From contig JBFFQB010000004.1 in the NCBI GenBank assembly GCA_041573795.1, positions 1 through 58,263 of the forward strand: 58,263 bases of DNA. Reading direction: 5' to 3'. Shown in pieces: positions 39,797-47,357 of this stretch. The DNA is from E44-bin32 sp041573795 (lineage in GTDB: Bacteria > Chloroflexota > Anaerolineae > Anaerolineales > E44-bin32). Both the position numbers and the translations under genes were made by a program. Under the pieces are notes generated by a model that worked only from the letters and a program-made list of their open reading frames with translations, made no database searches and was not told where the DNA came from. How positions within the stretch are numbered: the first letter of the stretch is position 1; each line of letters starts with the position of its first letter.

Positions 39797-39827
39797 ACAA
39801 TAGACCGTGGATGGTTATATTGTAACC
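39797..39827 (-). promoter_or_regulatory. Promoter with inverted repeat upstream of the MetE-like gene
   Basis: TTACAA (39820-39825), a 17-nt spacer and TATTGT (39797-39802) on the minus strand. A GGTTA-N5-TAACC repeat (39813-39827) overlaps the -35 and could be an operator. Confidence 0.5.
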
Positions 39828-39886
39828 ACTCTACGTGATTTGCCTACCACCTCTTATGGCAGCGCATGGATCTGAAGATTGTGGGC

Positions 39887-39929
39887 TTGACAAAGAAGCA
39901 CACCTATAATATTCTATATATAGAATATT
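39887..39929 (+). promoter_or_regulatory. padR promoter with 22-bp perfect palindromic operator
   Basis: TTGACA at 39887-39892 and TATTCT at 39910-39915 (17-nt spacer). The -10 lies inside the perfect palindrome 39908-39929 (AATATTCTATA and its complement). A dimer bound there would block RNA polymerase, so autorepression by the PadR protein encoded 19 nt downstream is the obvious model. Confidence 0.8.
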
Positions 39930-39947
39930 CTTTAGTTAGGATAATGT

Positions 39948-40481
39948 ATGACAAATGCTGAGCTGGCGGTACTCTCCCTGATCTTAGAGCAGCCACGACA
40001 TGGCTATGATATCGAGACGCAGATCGAAGAACGGAACATGCGTGATTGGACTGATATTGGCTTCTCCTCGATCTACGCGGTCTTAAAGAAGCTTGAAAAG
40101 AAGGGTTGGATCCAAGCGGAGGCTGGCCTGAGCGTTGGTCAGGGCGCACCCCGCAAAGTGTTTGGGATAACAGAAACCGGTCGACAAGCTCAAACCGCCG
40201 CAGTCGTTGAGGCCCTGTCGACTCCCGGGCGACCGAACTCGTCATTGCTCCTGGGTCTGGCAAACATCCCGCTCGTTACAAGGGATCAGGCTGTGGAGGC
40301 GCTACGCCAATACAGTGCCGCGCAGGAGGCCAGGTTGGGAGAATTGCTCACGCGCGCCGAAGCGCAGCGGCCACTACCTGACTTCGTGGAAGCGATGTTC
40401 GATTACAGCACGGCGATGATCGCAACAGAATTGGCCTGGCTAGGCAACTACATTCAATCATTGGAGAACCAAGATGGATAA
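39948..40481 (+). CDS. PadR-family transcriptional regulator
   Basis: A 177-residue regulator. The N-terminal winged helix is typical of PadR: 'AELAVLSLILEQPRHGYDIETQIEERN', recognition helix 'GFSSIYAVLKKLEKKGWI', and wing 'PRKVFGITETGRQ'. The C-terminal helices (about 95-175) form the dimer region, as in the PadR-s1 group. These proteins repress efflux or detoxification genes and release DNA on binding a toxic ligand. Its last 8 nt overlap the GyrI-like gene, so sensor-regulator and effector are made together. Confidence 0.93.
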   Translation: MTNAELAVLSLILEQPRHGYDIETQIEERNMRDWTDIGFSSIYAVLKKLEKKGWIQAEAGLSVGQGAPRKVFGITETGRQAQTAAVVEALSTPGRPNSSLLLGLANIPLVTRDQAVEALRQYSAAQEARLGELLTRAEAQRPLPDFVEAMFDYSTAMIATELAWLGNYIQSLENQDG

Positions 40482-41094
40482 AGTCGATTTCAAAAAAACG
40501 TTGAAGCATCTATACAATGCCCCCAAAAAAGATTTTGTCATCGTTGAAGTTCCAAGAATGAACTTTCTGATGGTGGATGGTCAGGGCGATCCAAATACAT
40601 CCGTCGCCTACCAGGAGGCACTTGAAACGTTGTATGCAGTTGCCTATGCCGTTAAGTTCTCAAGTAAGCAGGAATTGGAACGTGATTACACCGTTCCTCC
40701 CCTGGAAGGACTCTGGTGGGCTGAGGATATGCAAACATTCACAATGACAGATGTGAAGGATGAGTGGTTCTGGACGATGATGATTATGCAACCTGAGTGG
40801 ATCGAAGAAGGGATTATCGACGCGGCCCGCACCCATGCTGCTTCAAAGAAAGACCTACCGGCGCTTGAAGCCTTACGTTTCGAAACGTATGATGAAGGGC
40901 TTTCCGTTCAGATTATGCACATAGGATCCTATGACGACGAAGCCCCAACGATTGAACGACTGCACAAGCAATTCCTGCCCGCAAACAATCTAACCGAAAA
41001 TGGCAAGCATCACGAGATCTACCTGAGTGATCCAAGGCGGGTGGCTACTGAGAAGTTGAAGACAATCCTACGTCAACCAGTGCGGCGGCTTTAG
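40474..41094 (+). CDS. GyrI-like domain protein (putative cyclopropanoid-type hydrolase or drug-binding protein)
   Basis: A 206-residue GyrI-like/SHS2-fold protein close in layout to Listeria Lin2189-type proteins: 'VDFKKTLKHLYNAPKKDFVIVEVPRMNFLMVDGQGDPN', 'ETLYAVAYAVKFSSK', 'PLEGLWW', and 'YDEGLSVQIMHIGSYDDEAPTIERLHKQF', ending 'HHEIYLSDPRRV'. Some relatives hydrolyse cyclopropane-bearing DNA-alkylating natural products; others bind cationic drugs. The two aromatic-plus-acidic segments (WW.., E/Y in the GSYDDE loop) fit the reported active-site region. Cotranscription with PadR supports a xenobiotic response role, which is inference. Confidence 0.82.
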   Translation: MDKVDFKKTLKHLYNAPKKDFVIVEVPRMNFLMVDGQGDPNTSVAYQEALETLYAVAYAVKFSSKQELERDYTVPPLEGLWWAEDMQTFTMTDVKDEWFWTMMIMQPEWIEEGIIDAARTHAASKKDLPALEALRFETYDEGLSVQIMHIGSYDDEAPTIERLHKQFLPANNLTENGKHHEIYLSDPRRVATEKLKTILRQPVRRL

Positions 41095-41113
41095 GCTGAA
41101 TAGGGAGAACTTG

Positions 41114-41130
41114 GGATATAAGGTATATCC
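41114..41130. repeat. Inverted repeat in the 290-nt gap before rsmI
   Basis: GGATATA (41114-41120) and TATATCC (41124-41130) around AGG, 20 nt after the GyrI-like stop and followed by a G-run and GTTTTTA. It could be a terminator or an operator. The rest of the 41095-41384 gap shows no gene. Confidence 0.35.
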
Positions 41131-41368
41131 TCTTCGGGGGGTTGTTTTTATCATACGCTGGTAGAAGGGCAGCGCTAGCAAGAGCGTCAGCGCAGAGGTT
41201 GTGAGAGCGGCCCTGATCGAAGGCCAACGCCCGAAAGCTCCTGAGATCGGTCCCCCGACGATTTATCCGAGAGCATCCATCTGACAAGTATCTCAGCTTC
41301 GGATACGTGGACCGACAAGCATGCCGTAGGGATTGCGCTGCTTATGTTCGGGATACACGAACCTACCT

Positions 41369-41378
41369 CTGCTACAAT
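41369..41378 (+). promoter_or_regulatory. Extended -10 promoter of leaderless rsmI
   Basis: CTGCTACAAT gives an extended -10 (TGnTACAAT), with TACAAT at 41373-41378, exactly 6 nt before the GTG at 41385. There is no good -35 and no RBS. Confidence 0.6.
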
Positions 41379-41384
41379 ACCGGC

Positions 41385-42206
41385 GTGGGCAAGCTGTATC
41401 TCGTAGCCACGCCAATCGGCAATCTGGAAGATATCACCCTGAGGGCGAAAAGAATCCTTGGGGAGGTCGACTTGATCGCGGCCGAAGATACGCGCCACTC
41501 ACGCCGATTGTTGTCGCATTATGACATCCACACTCCCCTTACGAGCTACCATGATCACAGCAAACCGGGGAAGCGAAAGCAAATCCTGGCGGCACTTGAA
41601 CGCGGTGATGTAGCCCTGATCTCCGATGCGGGTACCCCAGGCCTGAACGATCCCGGATTCGCGCTTATTCGTGAAGCCTTAGAAGCCGGTCACACGGTTT
41701 CGCCGATCCCTGGACCCTCTGCACCTATCGCTGCCCTGACCGCCTCCGGATTACCTACCGACGCCTTCATCTTCTTTGGGTATATTCCCCGCAAGCGGAA
41801 CGAGCGAGCAGCTTTGTTCCAATCGCTCAAGCTGGAAAACCGCACTGCGATCGGGTTTGAGGTGCCCAACCGCATCCTGACAAGCATGCAGGAACTCTTG
41901 CATGTTGTTGGAAGTGATCGCCCACTGGTATTGTGCCGCGAGCTCACTAAAATGCACGAAGAGATCATGCGCGGCTCGTTGGAGGAACTCGTGCGGCGCG
42001 TGCGTGATGAGGGAGCCCGGGGTGAATACACCCTGATCCTCGGCGGGGTAGAAGATATTGCCCGCTGGACCGAAGATGAAGTTCGCCATGCCCTGGCGCG
42101 TGAGCTCGATAAGGGTGCCTCACGGAGCGAAGCGGCCAAGTCAATCGCATCGCTCTCAGGATGGTCACGCAATAAAATTTACAACATCAGTTTGGAGGAT
42201 GAATGA
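41385..42206 (+). CDS. rsmI: 16S rRNA (cytidine1402-2'-O)-methyltransferase
   Basis: A 273-residue tetrapyrrole-methylase-fold SAM enzyme that 2'-O-methylates C1402 in 16S rRNA, tuning the P site. It begins 'GKLYLVATPIGNLEDITLRAKRIL' with the SAM loop 'ISDAGTPGLNDPG' and 'PGPSAPIAALTASGLPTDAF', then 'FFGYIPRK' and 'RELTKMHEEI'. I chose GTG at 41385 because the protein then starts exactly at the conserved MGKLYLVATPIGN. The -10 box is 6 nt upstream, so the mRNA is probably leaderless. The stop overlaps the next start by 4 nt (ATGA). Confidence 0.95.
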   Translation: MGKLYLVATPIGNLEDITLRAKRILGEVDLIAAEDTRHSRRLLSHYDIHTPLTSYHDHSKPGKRKQILAALERGDVALISDAGTPGLNDPGFALIREALEAGHTVSPIPGPSAPIAALTASGLPTDAFIFFGYIPRKRNERAALFQSLKLENRTAIGFEVPNRILTSMQELLHVVGSDRPLVLCRELTKMHEEIMRGSLEELVRRVRDEGARGEYTLILGGVEDIARWTEDEVRHALARELDKGASRSEAAKSIASLSGWSRNKIYNISLEDE

Positions 42207-43258
42207 ATCTCGATGACACAAGGCGTTTTGGCGAGTTAGATCCGGGTGGCATGTTGGATGCGATTGACAGTTTGCCGGATCAACTCGAAACAGCCTGGGA
42301 GGTAGGGAGCCGTTTCCCGCTGGGCGAGATCGCAAGGGTAAGGCAAGTGATCCTGGCCGGCATGGGTGGTTCTGCGATCGGAGCCGACCTGCTCGCATCC
42401 TATGCTATGCCGATGGCAACGGTACCGGTGATCGTTTGGCGCAATTATGATATTCCCGCCTTTGCGGCCGGTAATGGCACGCTCGTGGTGGTTTCGTCCC
42501 ATTCGGGCAATACCGAGGAAAGCCTCTCGGCTTTAGCCAGTGCGCGTGAATGCGGAGCACAAACACTGGCAATCACCACTGGGGGTAAGCTTGCGCAGGC
42601 AGCTCTCGATATGGGTGCTCCAGTATGGCAATTTGAACATGCGGGGCAACCGCGCGCAGCTGTTGGATATAGCTTTGGTTTACTCTTAGCGCTCTTCACA
42701 CGGCTGGGTTTAATCCCCGACCCAGAGGATGAATTTGAGGGAACGCTGGCCACCCTGCGTGACCAGCAGGCGCAAATTCGCGCCGATGTACCTGTGGTCA
42801 AGAATCAAGCCAAGCGCATTGCTGGTCAGTTCATTGAAAGATGGCCAATGATCCTGGGATCCGACTTTTTAGAGCCTGTTGCCAGGCGCTGGCGAACGCA
42901 GATCGCTGAACTGGCCAAGGCCGTTGCGCAATTTGAAGCCTTACCTGAGGCGGACCACAATATGGTCGCAGGCGTACTGCATCCGGAAGCACTCTTTAGT
43001 AGCACCATGGTGATCTTCCTGCGTGGCAGCATGGTTCACCCACGCAATCTGCTACGCATCGATGCAACCCGGCAAGTCTTGATGGTTGAAGGTTTCAATA
43101 CAGATGTGATCGAAGCTGTCGGCGAAACCTGCATGGCCCAACAATGGAGTATGCTCCACTATGGTGACTATGCGGCTTATTATCTGGCGATGGCTTATGG
43201 AGTTGACCCCACACCGGTTGATGCGATTGAGGCGCTTAAGCGTCACTTGTTGAAGTAG
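42203..43258 (+). CDS. Bifunctional phosphoglucose/phosphomannose isomerase
   Basis: A 351-residue SIS-domain isomerase of the small PGI/PMI family (TIGR02128-like) known from archaea and Chloroflexota. 'ILAGMGGSAIGADLLASYA' and 'VVSSHSGNTEESLSALASA' are the sugar-phosphate-binding loops. The catalytic region is 'ALPEADHNMVAGVLHPE' with Glu and His, and the final 'DPTPVDAIEALKRHL' is conserved. It interconverts fructose-6-phosphate with glucose-6-phosphate and mannose-6-phosphate. It is coupled to rsmI by an ATGA overlap. Confidence 0.93.
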   Translation: MNLDDTRRFGELDPGGMLDAIDSLPDQLETAWEVGSRFPLGEIARVRQVILAGMGGSAIGADLLASYAMPMATVPVIVWRNYDIPAFAAGNGTLVVVSSHSGNTEESLSALASARECGAQTLAITTGGKLAQAALDMGAPVWQFEHAGQPRAAVGYSFGLLLALFTRLGLIPDPEDEFEGTLATLRDQQAQIRADVPVVKNQAKRIAGQFIERWPMILGSDFLEPVARRWRTQIAELAKAVAQFEALPEADHNMVAGVLHPEALFSSTMVIFLRGSMVHPRNLLRIDATRQVLMVEGFNTDVIEAVGETCMAQQWSMLHYGDYAAYYLAMAYGVDPTPVDAIEALKRHLLK

Positions 43259-43331
43259 GCCAAAGTATTGGACATGTGCGATAGCGCGTGTTTGTCACCT
43301 TGCAGAGTGCGGTGAGTGTAGACATAAGACC

Positions 43332-44759
43332 ATGAAACCGAGCCGACGTCGCCCCCCCAGCGTTCTCGTCATAGGTGCCGGGATCCTCATCGGGGTCGCA
43401 TTGATAATCACAATCAATGCGCCGCGAGTGGTGGAATTCAGTCCTTCGGATTCCGAGGGAAGCGTCTCGTCCTTAAGTAGACTGCGCTTGCGATTCAATC
43501 GGCCGATGATGGACCTCAGCGTCGAAGCACGCATTCAGATCGATCCAGTGTTGCCGGGCAGGTTTTACTGGGAAGAGGAGACATTGATTTTTGAGCCAGA
43601 CATACCCTGGCCAGCCGATAGTACTGTGACCGTGAGGTTGTTGGCTGGATCGCAGGGGACCAACCGTGTCCCGATGCTAAGGCAGCGACGATGGTCGTTT
43701 AGAGTGGGACTACCCCGTCTAATTTATCTGTGGCCAGGCAATGGTAAAAGCGACCTTTATCAGTTGGCACTGCAGCCAGGTAGCGAGCCGGTCCAAATAA
43801 CTGAGAGTGAGGCGGGCGTCACGGATTACACCACCAGCACAGATGGCGCTCTGGTAATCTACAGCGCACATCTTGAGGGCGGCGGGGCGGAATTGCGCGC
43901 CTTTGACATGATCGCCCGCGAAGACCGAATATTGCTATCGTGCGAAGCTGAATCCCTGTGCAGCGCACCCGCCATCTCGCCTGATGGAGAGTGGCTGGCA
44001 TTCGAGCGGGCAGAATTTACAATGGGGGAAGCGGGGCGGATGCTGCTATCCCAGACGCGCGTATGGCTTCTATCCCTCTTGAACGAGACGCAGCCCTTTC
44101 CTGTCAGCCCCTCTGAACATACGGCGAACACCCCAAATTGGTCGCCAACGGGTTGGTTGGTTTATTTCGACGATGACCTGAAGGCGTTAGCCCTTGTGAA
44201 TCCTGGGGAGGAGCAAGAAATCACGCCGATTAATTATCTTCCAACAGGCTTGGGTATCGTGGGAAGTTGGTCTCCCGATGGCACTCGACTAGTATATCCC
44301 GACATCATCTTCCCGGAGGAAGACCAATCCGCGGGAGAAGGTTCACCAGATGCAAGTAGCCCACTCTACTACAGCCATCTTTATGTCGTCGATGTAACCA
44401 GTGGTCGTACAGTTGATATTTCACCGGGCGATTGGATGGTTGAAGATGCTTCACCAAGCTTCAGCCCGGATGGGGAATGGGTGGCTTTCACGCGTAAGTT
44501 TCTTGATCCCGGGCGCTGGTCACCCGGACGCCAAGTATGGTTGATGAATAGTGAGCGAACGGAGACCCAAGCGATGACCAGTGAGCCCGGGGCGACCTTT
44601 TCCTCCCTGGCTTGGAGTCCTGATTCAGAGCATCTGGCTTTTATGCGTAAATATCTCGCCGATCTCGCTCAGCCTGCGGAAATCTGGATTGTGGATGTGA
44701 TCAGCGGTGAGAGCAAGAAGGTTGTGGAAGATGCTTTCTTGCCAGGCTGGCTGCCGTGA
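43332..44759 (+). CDS. Membrane-anchored Ig-like/PD40 beta-propeller protein
   Basis: A 475-residue protein with one N-terminal helix (about 12-30) and an outward-facing body. Residues 35-130 resemble a SbsA Ig-like domain ('VEFSPSDSEGSVSSLSRLRLRFNRPM'). From about 135 come WD40-like PD40/TolB repeats, shown by repeated 'SPDGEWLAFER', 'WSPDGTRLVYPD', 'FSPDGEWVAFTR' and 'WSPDSEHLAFMR'. Propellers of this kind are protein-binding or periplasmic scaffold domains. The end overlaps the next start (GTGA), so it is coupled to the thioredoxin-fold gene. Confidence 0.88.
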   Translation: MKPSRRRPPSVLVIGAGILIGVALIITINAPRVVEFSPSDSEGSVSSLSRLRLRFNRPMMDLSVEARIQIDPVLPGRFYWEEETLIFEPDIPWPADSTVTVRLLAGSQGTNRVPMLRQRRWSFRVGLPRLIYLWPGNGKSDLYQLALQPGSEPVQITESEAGVTDYTTSTDGALVIYSAHLEGGGAELRAFDMIAREDRILLSCEAESLCSAPAISPDGEWLAFERAEFTMGEAGRMLLSQTRVWLLSLLNETQPFPVSPSEHTANTPNWSPTGWLVYFDDDLKALALVNPGEEQEITPINYLPTGLGIVGSWSPDGTRLVYPDIIFPEEDQSAGEGSPDASSPLYYSHLYVVDVTSGRTVDISPGDWMVEDASPSFSPDGEWVAFTRKFLDPGRWSPGRQVWLMNSERTETQAMTSEPGATFSSLAWSPDSEHLAFMRKYLADLAQPAEIWIVDVISGESKKVVEDAFLPGWLP

Positions 44760-45274
44760 TTGCGCTGGGTAAGAGTATTCCTGATTTTCAGCTAAAGGAT
44801 ATCCGGGGCAAGACCCATGGCCCAAAAGACGCTTTAGGAACAATCCTTGTGCTTGTCTTCTGGTCAGCTGAATGCCCTTGGTCGTTGAGAGCAGATGAGC
44901 TCATAGATACTTGGCGCAAGGAATGGGGAGGGGATGTCGATGTTTGGATGATCGCATCCAATGCAAACGAGGGGGAGCAGCAGGTGGCAACGGTCGCCAG
45001 TGAGCGCGAGCTGGAGATGGTACTTTTCGATCCCGATCACAAGCTTGCAGATCTGCTTGGGGCCGTAACGACACCACACTGCTATGTTATCGACCGGGAG
45101 GGAAAGTTACGCTACCGTGGTGGTCTGGATGACATCAACTTTCGACAGAGAGAGGCAACAAGGTTCTACCTCAAGGATGCAGTCGCTTCCGTGCTCTCGG
45201 AAGAGCCAGTTGAAGTCCCTGATACGCCGGGCTATGGTTGCACGATCGTGCGCATGGGATTGACCTCCATCTGA
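44756..45274 (+). CDS. Thioredoxin-fold (redoxin) protein with monothiol active site
   Basis: A 172-residue TlpA/AhpC-like protein without a signal peptide. 'GKSIPDFQLKDIRGKTHGPKD', 'VLVFWSAECPWSLRADEL' and 'AVTTPHCYVIDREGKLRYRGGLDD' give the fold and the cis-Pro. The usual CxxC is C-P-W-S, so only the first cysteine is kept. A late Cys (in 'TPGYGCTIV') might serve as resolving residue. Start GTG at 44756 overlaps the stop of the propeller gene. It may act as a peroxidase or thiol-disulfide carrier; the partner is unknown. Confidence 0.85.
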   Translation: MIALGKSIPDFQLKDIRGKTHGPKDALGTILVLVFWSAECPWSLRADELIDTWRKEWGGDVDVWMIASNANEGEQQVATVASERELEMVLFDPDHKLADLLGAVTTPHCYVIDREGKLRYRGGLDDINFRQREATRFYLKDAVASVLSEEPVEVPDTPGYGCTIVRMGLTSI

Positions 45275-45328
45275 CCCCTGTTTCCCCTCCCTTCAACATG
45301 CCTGAAATTGCCAATAGGAGAGTCAACC

Positions 45329-45994
45329 ATGCCAGAACCAACCTTTTTGGACCTGGTCGCGGAAAATGGACAGCCTCTAAGACATAAATACATGCAGCAG
45401 GAAGGAGAACCGAAGGGTCTGGTTGTATCCTTACCTGGGGATAATTACGGTGTGGACGGTCCTCTGTTGTACTATCCCAGCCAGGGGCTTTGGAGCTTGG
45501 GTTGGGATACGGCGGCGATCACCTACGGTTATCAATCCGCCGGGGAACCATTTTCTCCTCTAACGATAGCGGATGTACTCGCTGAATGTGAGCGTGCGCT
45601 TCAAACCCTATTGACAACCAGAGCCTATTCCCGCCTGGTGCTCATGGGAAAATCACTTGGCGCAGTCTTGGTTGGCCTGCTCTGCCAACAAATGACCCTG
45701 CCTTCCCCGACCCATGCCGTGTACCTTACACCCCCGCTCGGAGCCATGTTCAACCCTATCTTCCTGGAAACTACGCAGAGGGCTTGCGTAGCATTGGGAA
45801 CTGCTGATCGCTTCTTTGAAGCGAGTGTGCTGGAGCAGATTCAGGGAGAAAAAGCGTTTACATTGATCCAGGTCGATGGGGCCGATCATAGCATGAATAT
45901 CGCCGGCAACCTGGAAGCAACTTTGAATGCCTTAGGGAATGTTGTCGAGGGGGTCGTTACTTTCGTGACAATGGGAGATGAGGATCTAACCTGA
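45329..45994 (+). CDS. Alpha/beta hydrolase
   Basis: A 221-residue hydrolase. The nucleophile elbow is 'VLMGKSLGAVL' (G-x-S-x-G). The acid is probably in 'GTADRFFEA' and the His in 'VDGADHSMNIAG', giving a full Ser-Asp-His triad. There is no lid domain or signal peptide. Substrates of such short esterase-like proteins cannot be guessed. A GGAGAG RBS precedes the ATG at 45329; a start 21 nt earlier lacks one. It ends convergently with the second YbaK gene. Confidence 0.87.
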   Translation: MPEPTFLDLVAENGQPLRHKYMQQEGEPKGLVVSLPGDNYGVDGPLLYYPSQGLWSLGWDTAAITYGYQSAGEPFSPLTIADVLAECERALQTLLTTRAYSRLVLMGKSLGAVLVGLLCQQMTLPSPTHAVYLTPPLGAMFNPIFLETTQRACVALGTADRFFEASVLEQIQGEKAFTLIQVDGADHSMNIAGNLEATLNALGNVVEGVVTFVTMGDEDLT

Positions 45995-46007
45995 AATAAA
46001 CTACAGC

Positions 46008-46481
46008 CTATTCGCCCGCCTCGAGTAAATTTGCAAATTCAACCTCGATCACGCGTAACAGATCTTTTCTCTTCAGGATAATCCCGGCATTTCTTATCCC
46101 GGCGCCGATGGATAGAATTTCATGCTCTTTCAACCCGTGATCCGCAAGGATGCGAAGGTTTTGTTTGAGCCCGATTGGTGATACCGCACCCGGAGAATAA
46201 CCTGTAACAGCTTGGACCTCATCACCATCTGCTGTGGTGAGCCTTCGCACACCTACAGCTTTCCGCAATCTGGACCAGCTAACCTTACCTGGACCGGCAA
46301 TCAGCACGAGGATGTACTGCTGATCTTCAAGCCGGAAGAGCAAGGAGCGGACAATTTGCCCATGCTTTAAACCACGTTCGGCTGCCGCCTGTTCCAGGGA
46401 GAGTAAAGGTCGATCATGAATATGCAGGGTATGCGCTATGCCCATCTCGGAGAGCTTGCGAGTAACTGGGGTATCTGTCAT
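46008..46481 (-). CDS. YbaK/EbsC-type aminoacyl-tRNA deacylase (second copy)
   Basis: A 157-residue YbaK-fold protein: 'MGIAHTLHIHDRPLLSLEQAAAERGLKHGQIVRSLLFRL' with the Arg/Lys of the editing site, 'GKVSWSRLRKAVGVRRLTTADGDEVQAVTGYSPGAVSPIG', and a terminal 'SIGAGIRNAGIILKRKDLLRVI'. It should hydrolyse mischarged tRNA. It shares only the fold signature with the copy at 20311-20829, so the two are old paralogues and not a recent duplication. No strong RBS is seen. Confidence 0.85.
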   Translation of the reverse strand: MTDTPVTRKLSEMGIAHTLHIHDRPLLSLEQAAAERGLKHGQIVRSLLFRLEDQQYILVLIAGPGKVSWSRLRKAVGVRRLTTADGDEVQAVTGYSPGAVSPIGLKQNLRILADHGLKEHEILSIGAGIRNAGIILKRKDLLRVIEVEFANLLEAGE

Positions 46482-46826
46482 TATGCCCGGGATTCTACCG
46501 CGTGCTTTTTGATATCATGTTTTGGTTAAAATAGGGCTGAATAGCAGCGAGTGTAAACTGGCACAACGCCATTATCTACTCCGTGATTCGGGTTGGATTA
46601 CCACCTGTCTCCGCTCATAATAAGCCTTGAGAGGCAATGGCGTTATCCGGGGCCTTTCCATAATGCAGAACGTGTCAGGCCGACACAAGCAGTAGACGAG
46701 CGATCTGAACTGGTAGGATTTATCGCTAAATGCATCTCGGGTTATACGTGGAGATGATTGGCCATTCAGATGGCGTAAATAGAGAGCCATAACAGTCAGC
46801 GAGACTCATTATTGCAGGGGACGTCG
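46482..46826. other. 345-nt intergenic region between divergent genes
   Basis: It must hold the promoters of the second YbaK gene (minus) and the peroxiredoxin operon (plus), but I cannot place either with confidence. A 9-bp inverted repeat (AACGCCATT 46565-46573 with AATGGCGTT 46636-46644) is separated by 62 nt. A 72-codon minus-strand frame (46572-46790) has no RBS or recognisable sequence, and I do not call it. Confidence 0.4.
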
Positions 46827-47357
46827 ATGCGGTGGATCAAAGCGCTATTGAAGAAATTTCGAACAGCAGTTCCAACAGGAAAAATTAAGTTAGAAAGTCC
46901 GGCGCCAGAATTCTCACTCCCAAGCACAACAGGTGGGGAGATTCGCTTGCAATCCTTGCGTGGGCGACCGGTCGTCCTTGCTTTCTATCCGGCGGATTGG
47001 AGCCCGGTGTGTGGTGATCAAATGGTGCTTTACAATGAAGTGCTGGATCTATTTGCTGAATACGATGCACAGATCATGGGCATTTCTGTGGATGGCATCC
47101 ATAGCCATAAAGCATTTGCGGAGGCTAAAAAACTGCGCTTCCCCCTGCTTTCTGATTTCGAACCGAAGGGCGAGGTTGCGCAACGCTATGGAGTCTATCA
47201 AGAGCGACGTGGCACAAGCAAGCGGGCATTGTTTGTCCTGGATGAAGCAGGTCGTGTGTTCTGGAGTCATATCTCACCAGGTGATGTGAACCCTGGCGCC
47301 AATGGGATTCTGGACGCGCTCCGGAGATTAAAGCAGGATCGGGAGGATGAATCATGA
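46827..47357 (+). CDS. 1-Cys peroxiredoxin (AhpC/TSA, BCP-like)
   Basis: A 176-residue peroxiredoxin. The peroxidatic cysteine is Cys62 in 'FYPADWSPVCGDQM' (P-x3-S/T-x2-C). 'KLESPAPEFSLPSTTGGEIRLQSLRGRPVVLAF' is the family start and 'GISVDGIHSHKAFAEAKKLRFPLLSDF' the later core. No other cysteine is present, so reduction needs an outside thiol. The first 20 residues are basic and amphipathic and may touch the membrane. I chose the ATG at 46827 with AGGGGA upstream. Its stop overlaps the DsbA-NhaA start (ATGA). Confidence 0.9.
   Translation: MRWIKALLKKFRTAVPTGKIKLESPAPEFSLPSTTGGEIRLQSLRGRPVVLAFYPADWSPVCGDQMVLYNEVLDLFAEYDAQIMGISVDGIHSHKAFAEAKKLRFPLLSDFEPKGEVAQRYGVYQERRGTSKRALFVLDEAGRVFWSHISPGDVNPGANGILDALRRLKQDREDES

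Noticed and set aside
41045..41498. Minus-strand frames across the GyrI-rsmI gap
   Set aside because: They cover the rsmI promoter region and the beginning of rsmI, and show no protein features.
46572..46790. Minus-strand 72-codon frame in the gap before the peroxiredoxin
   Set aside because: No RBS, no family resemblance, and composition like the surrounding noncoding DNA.
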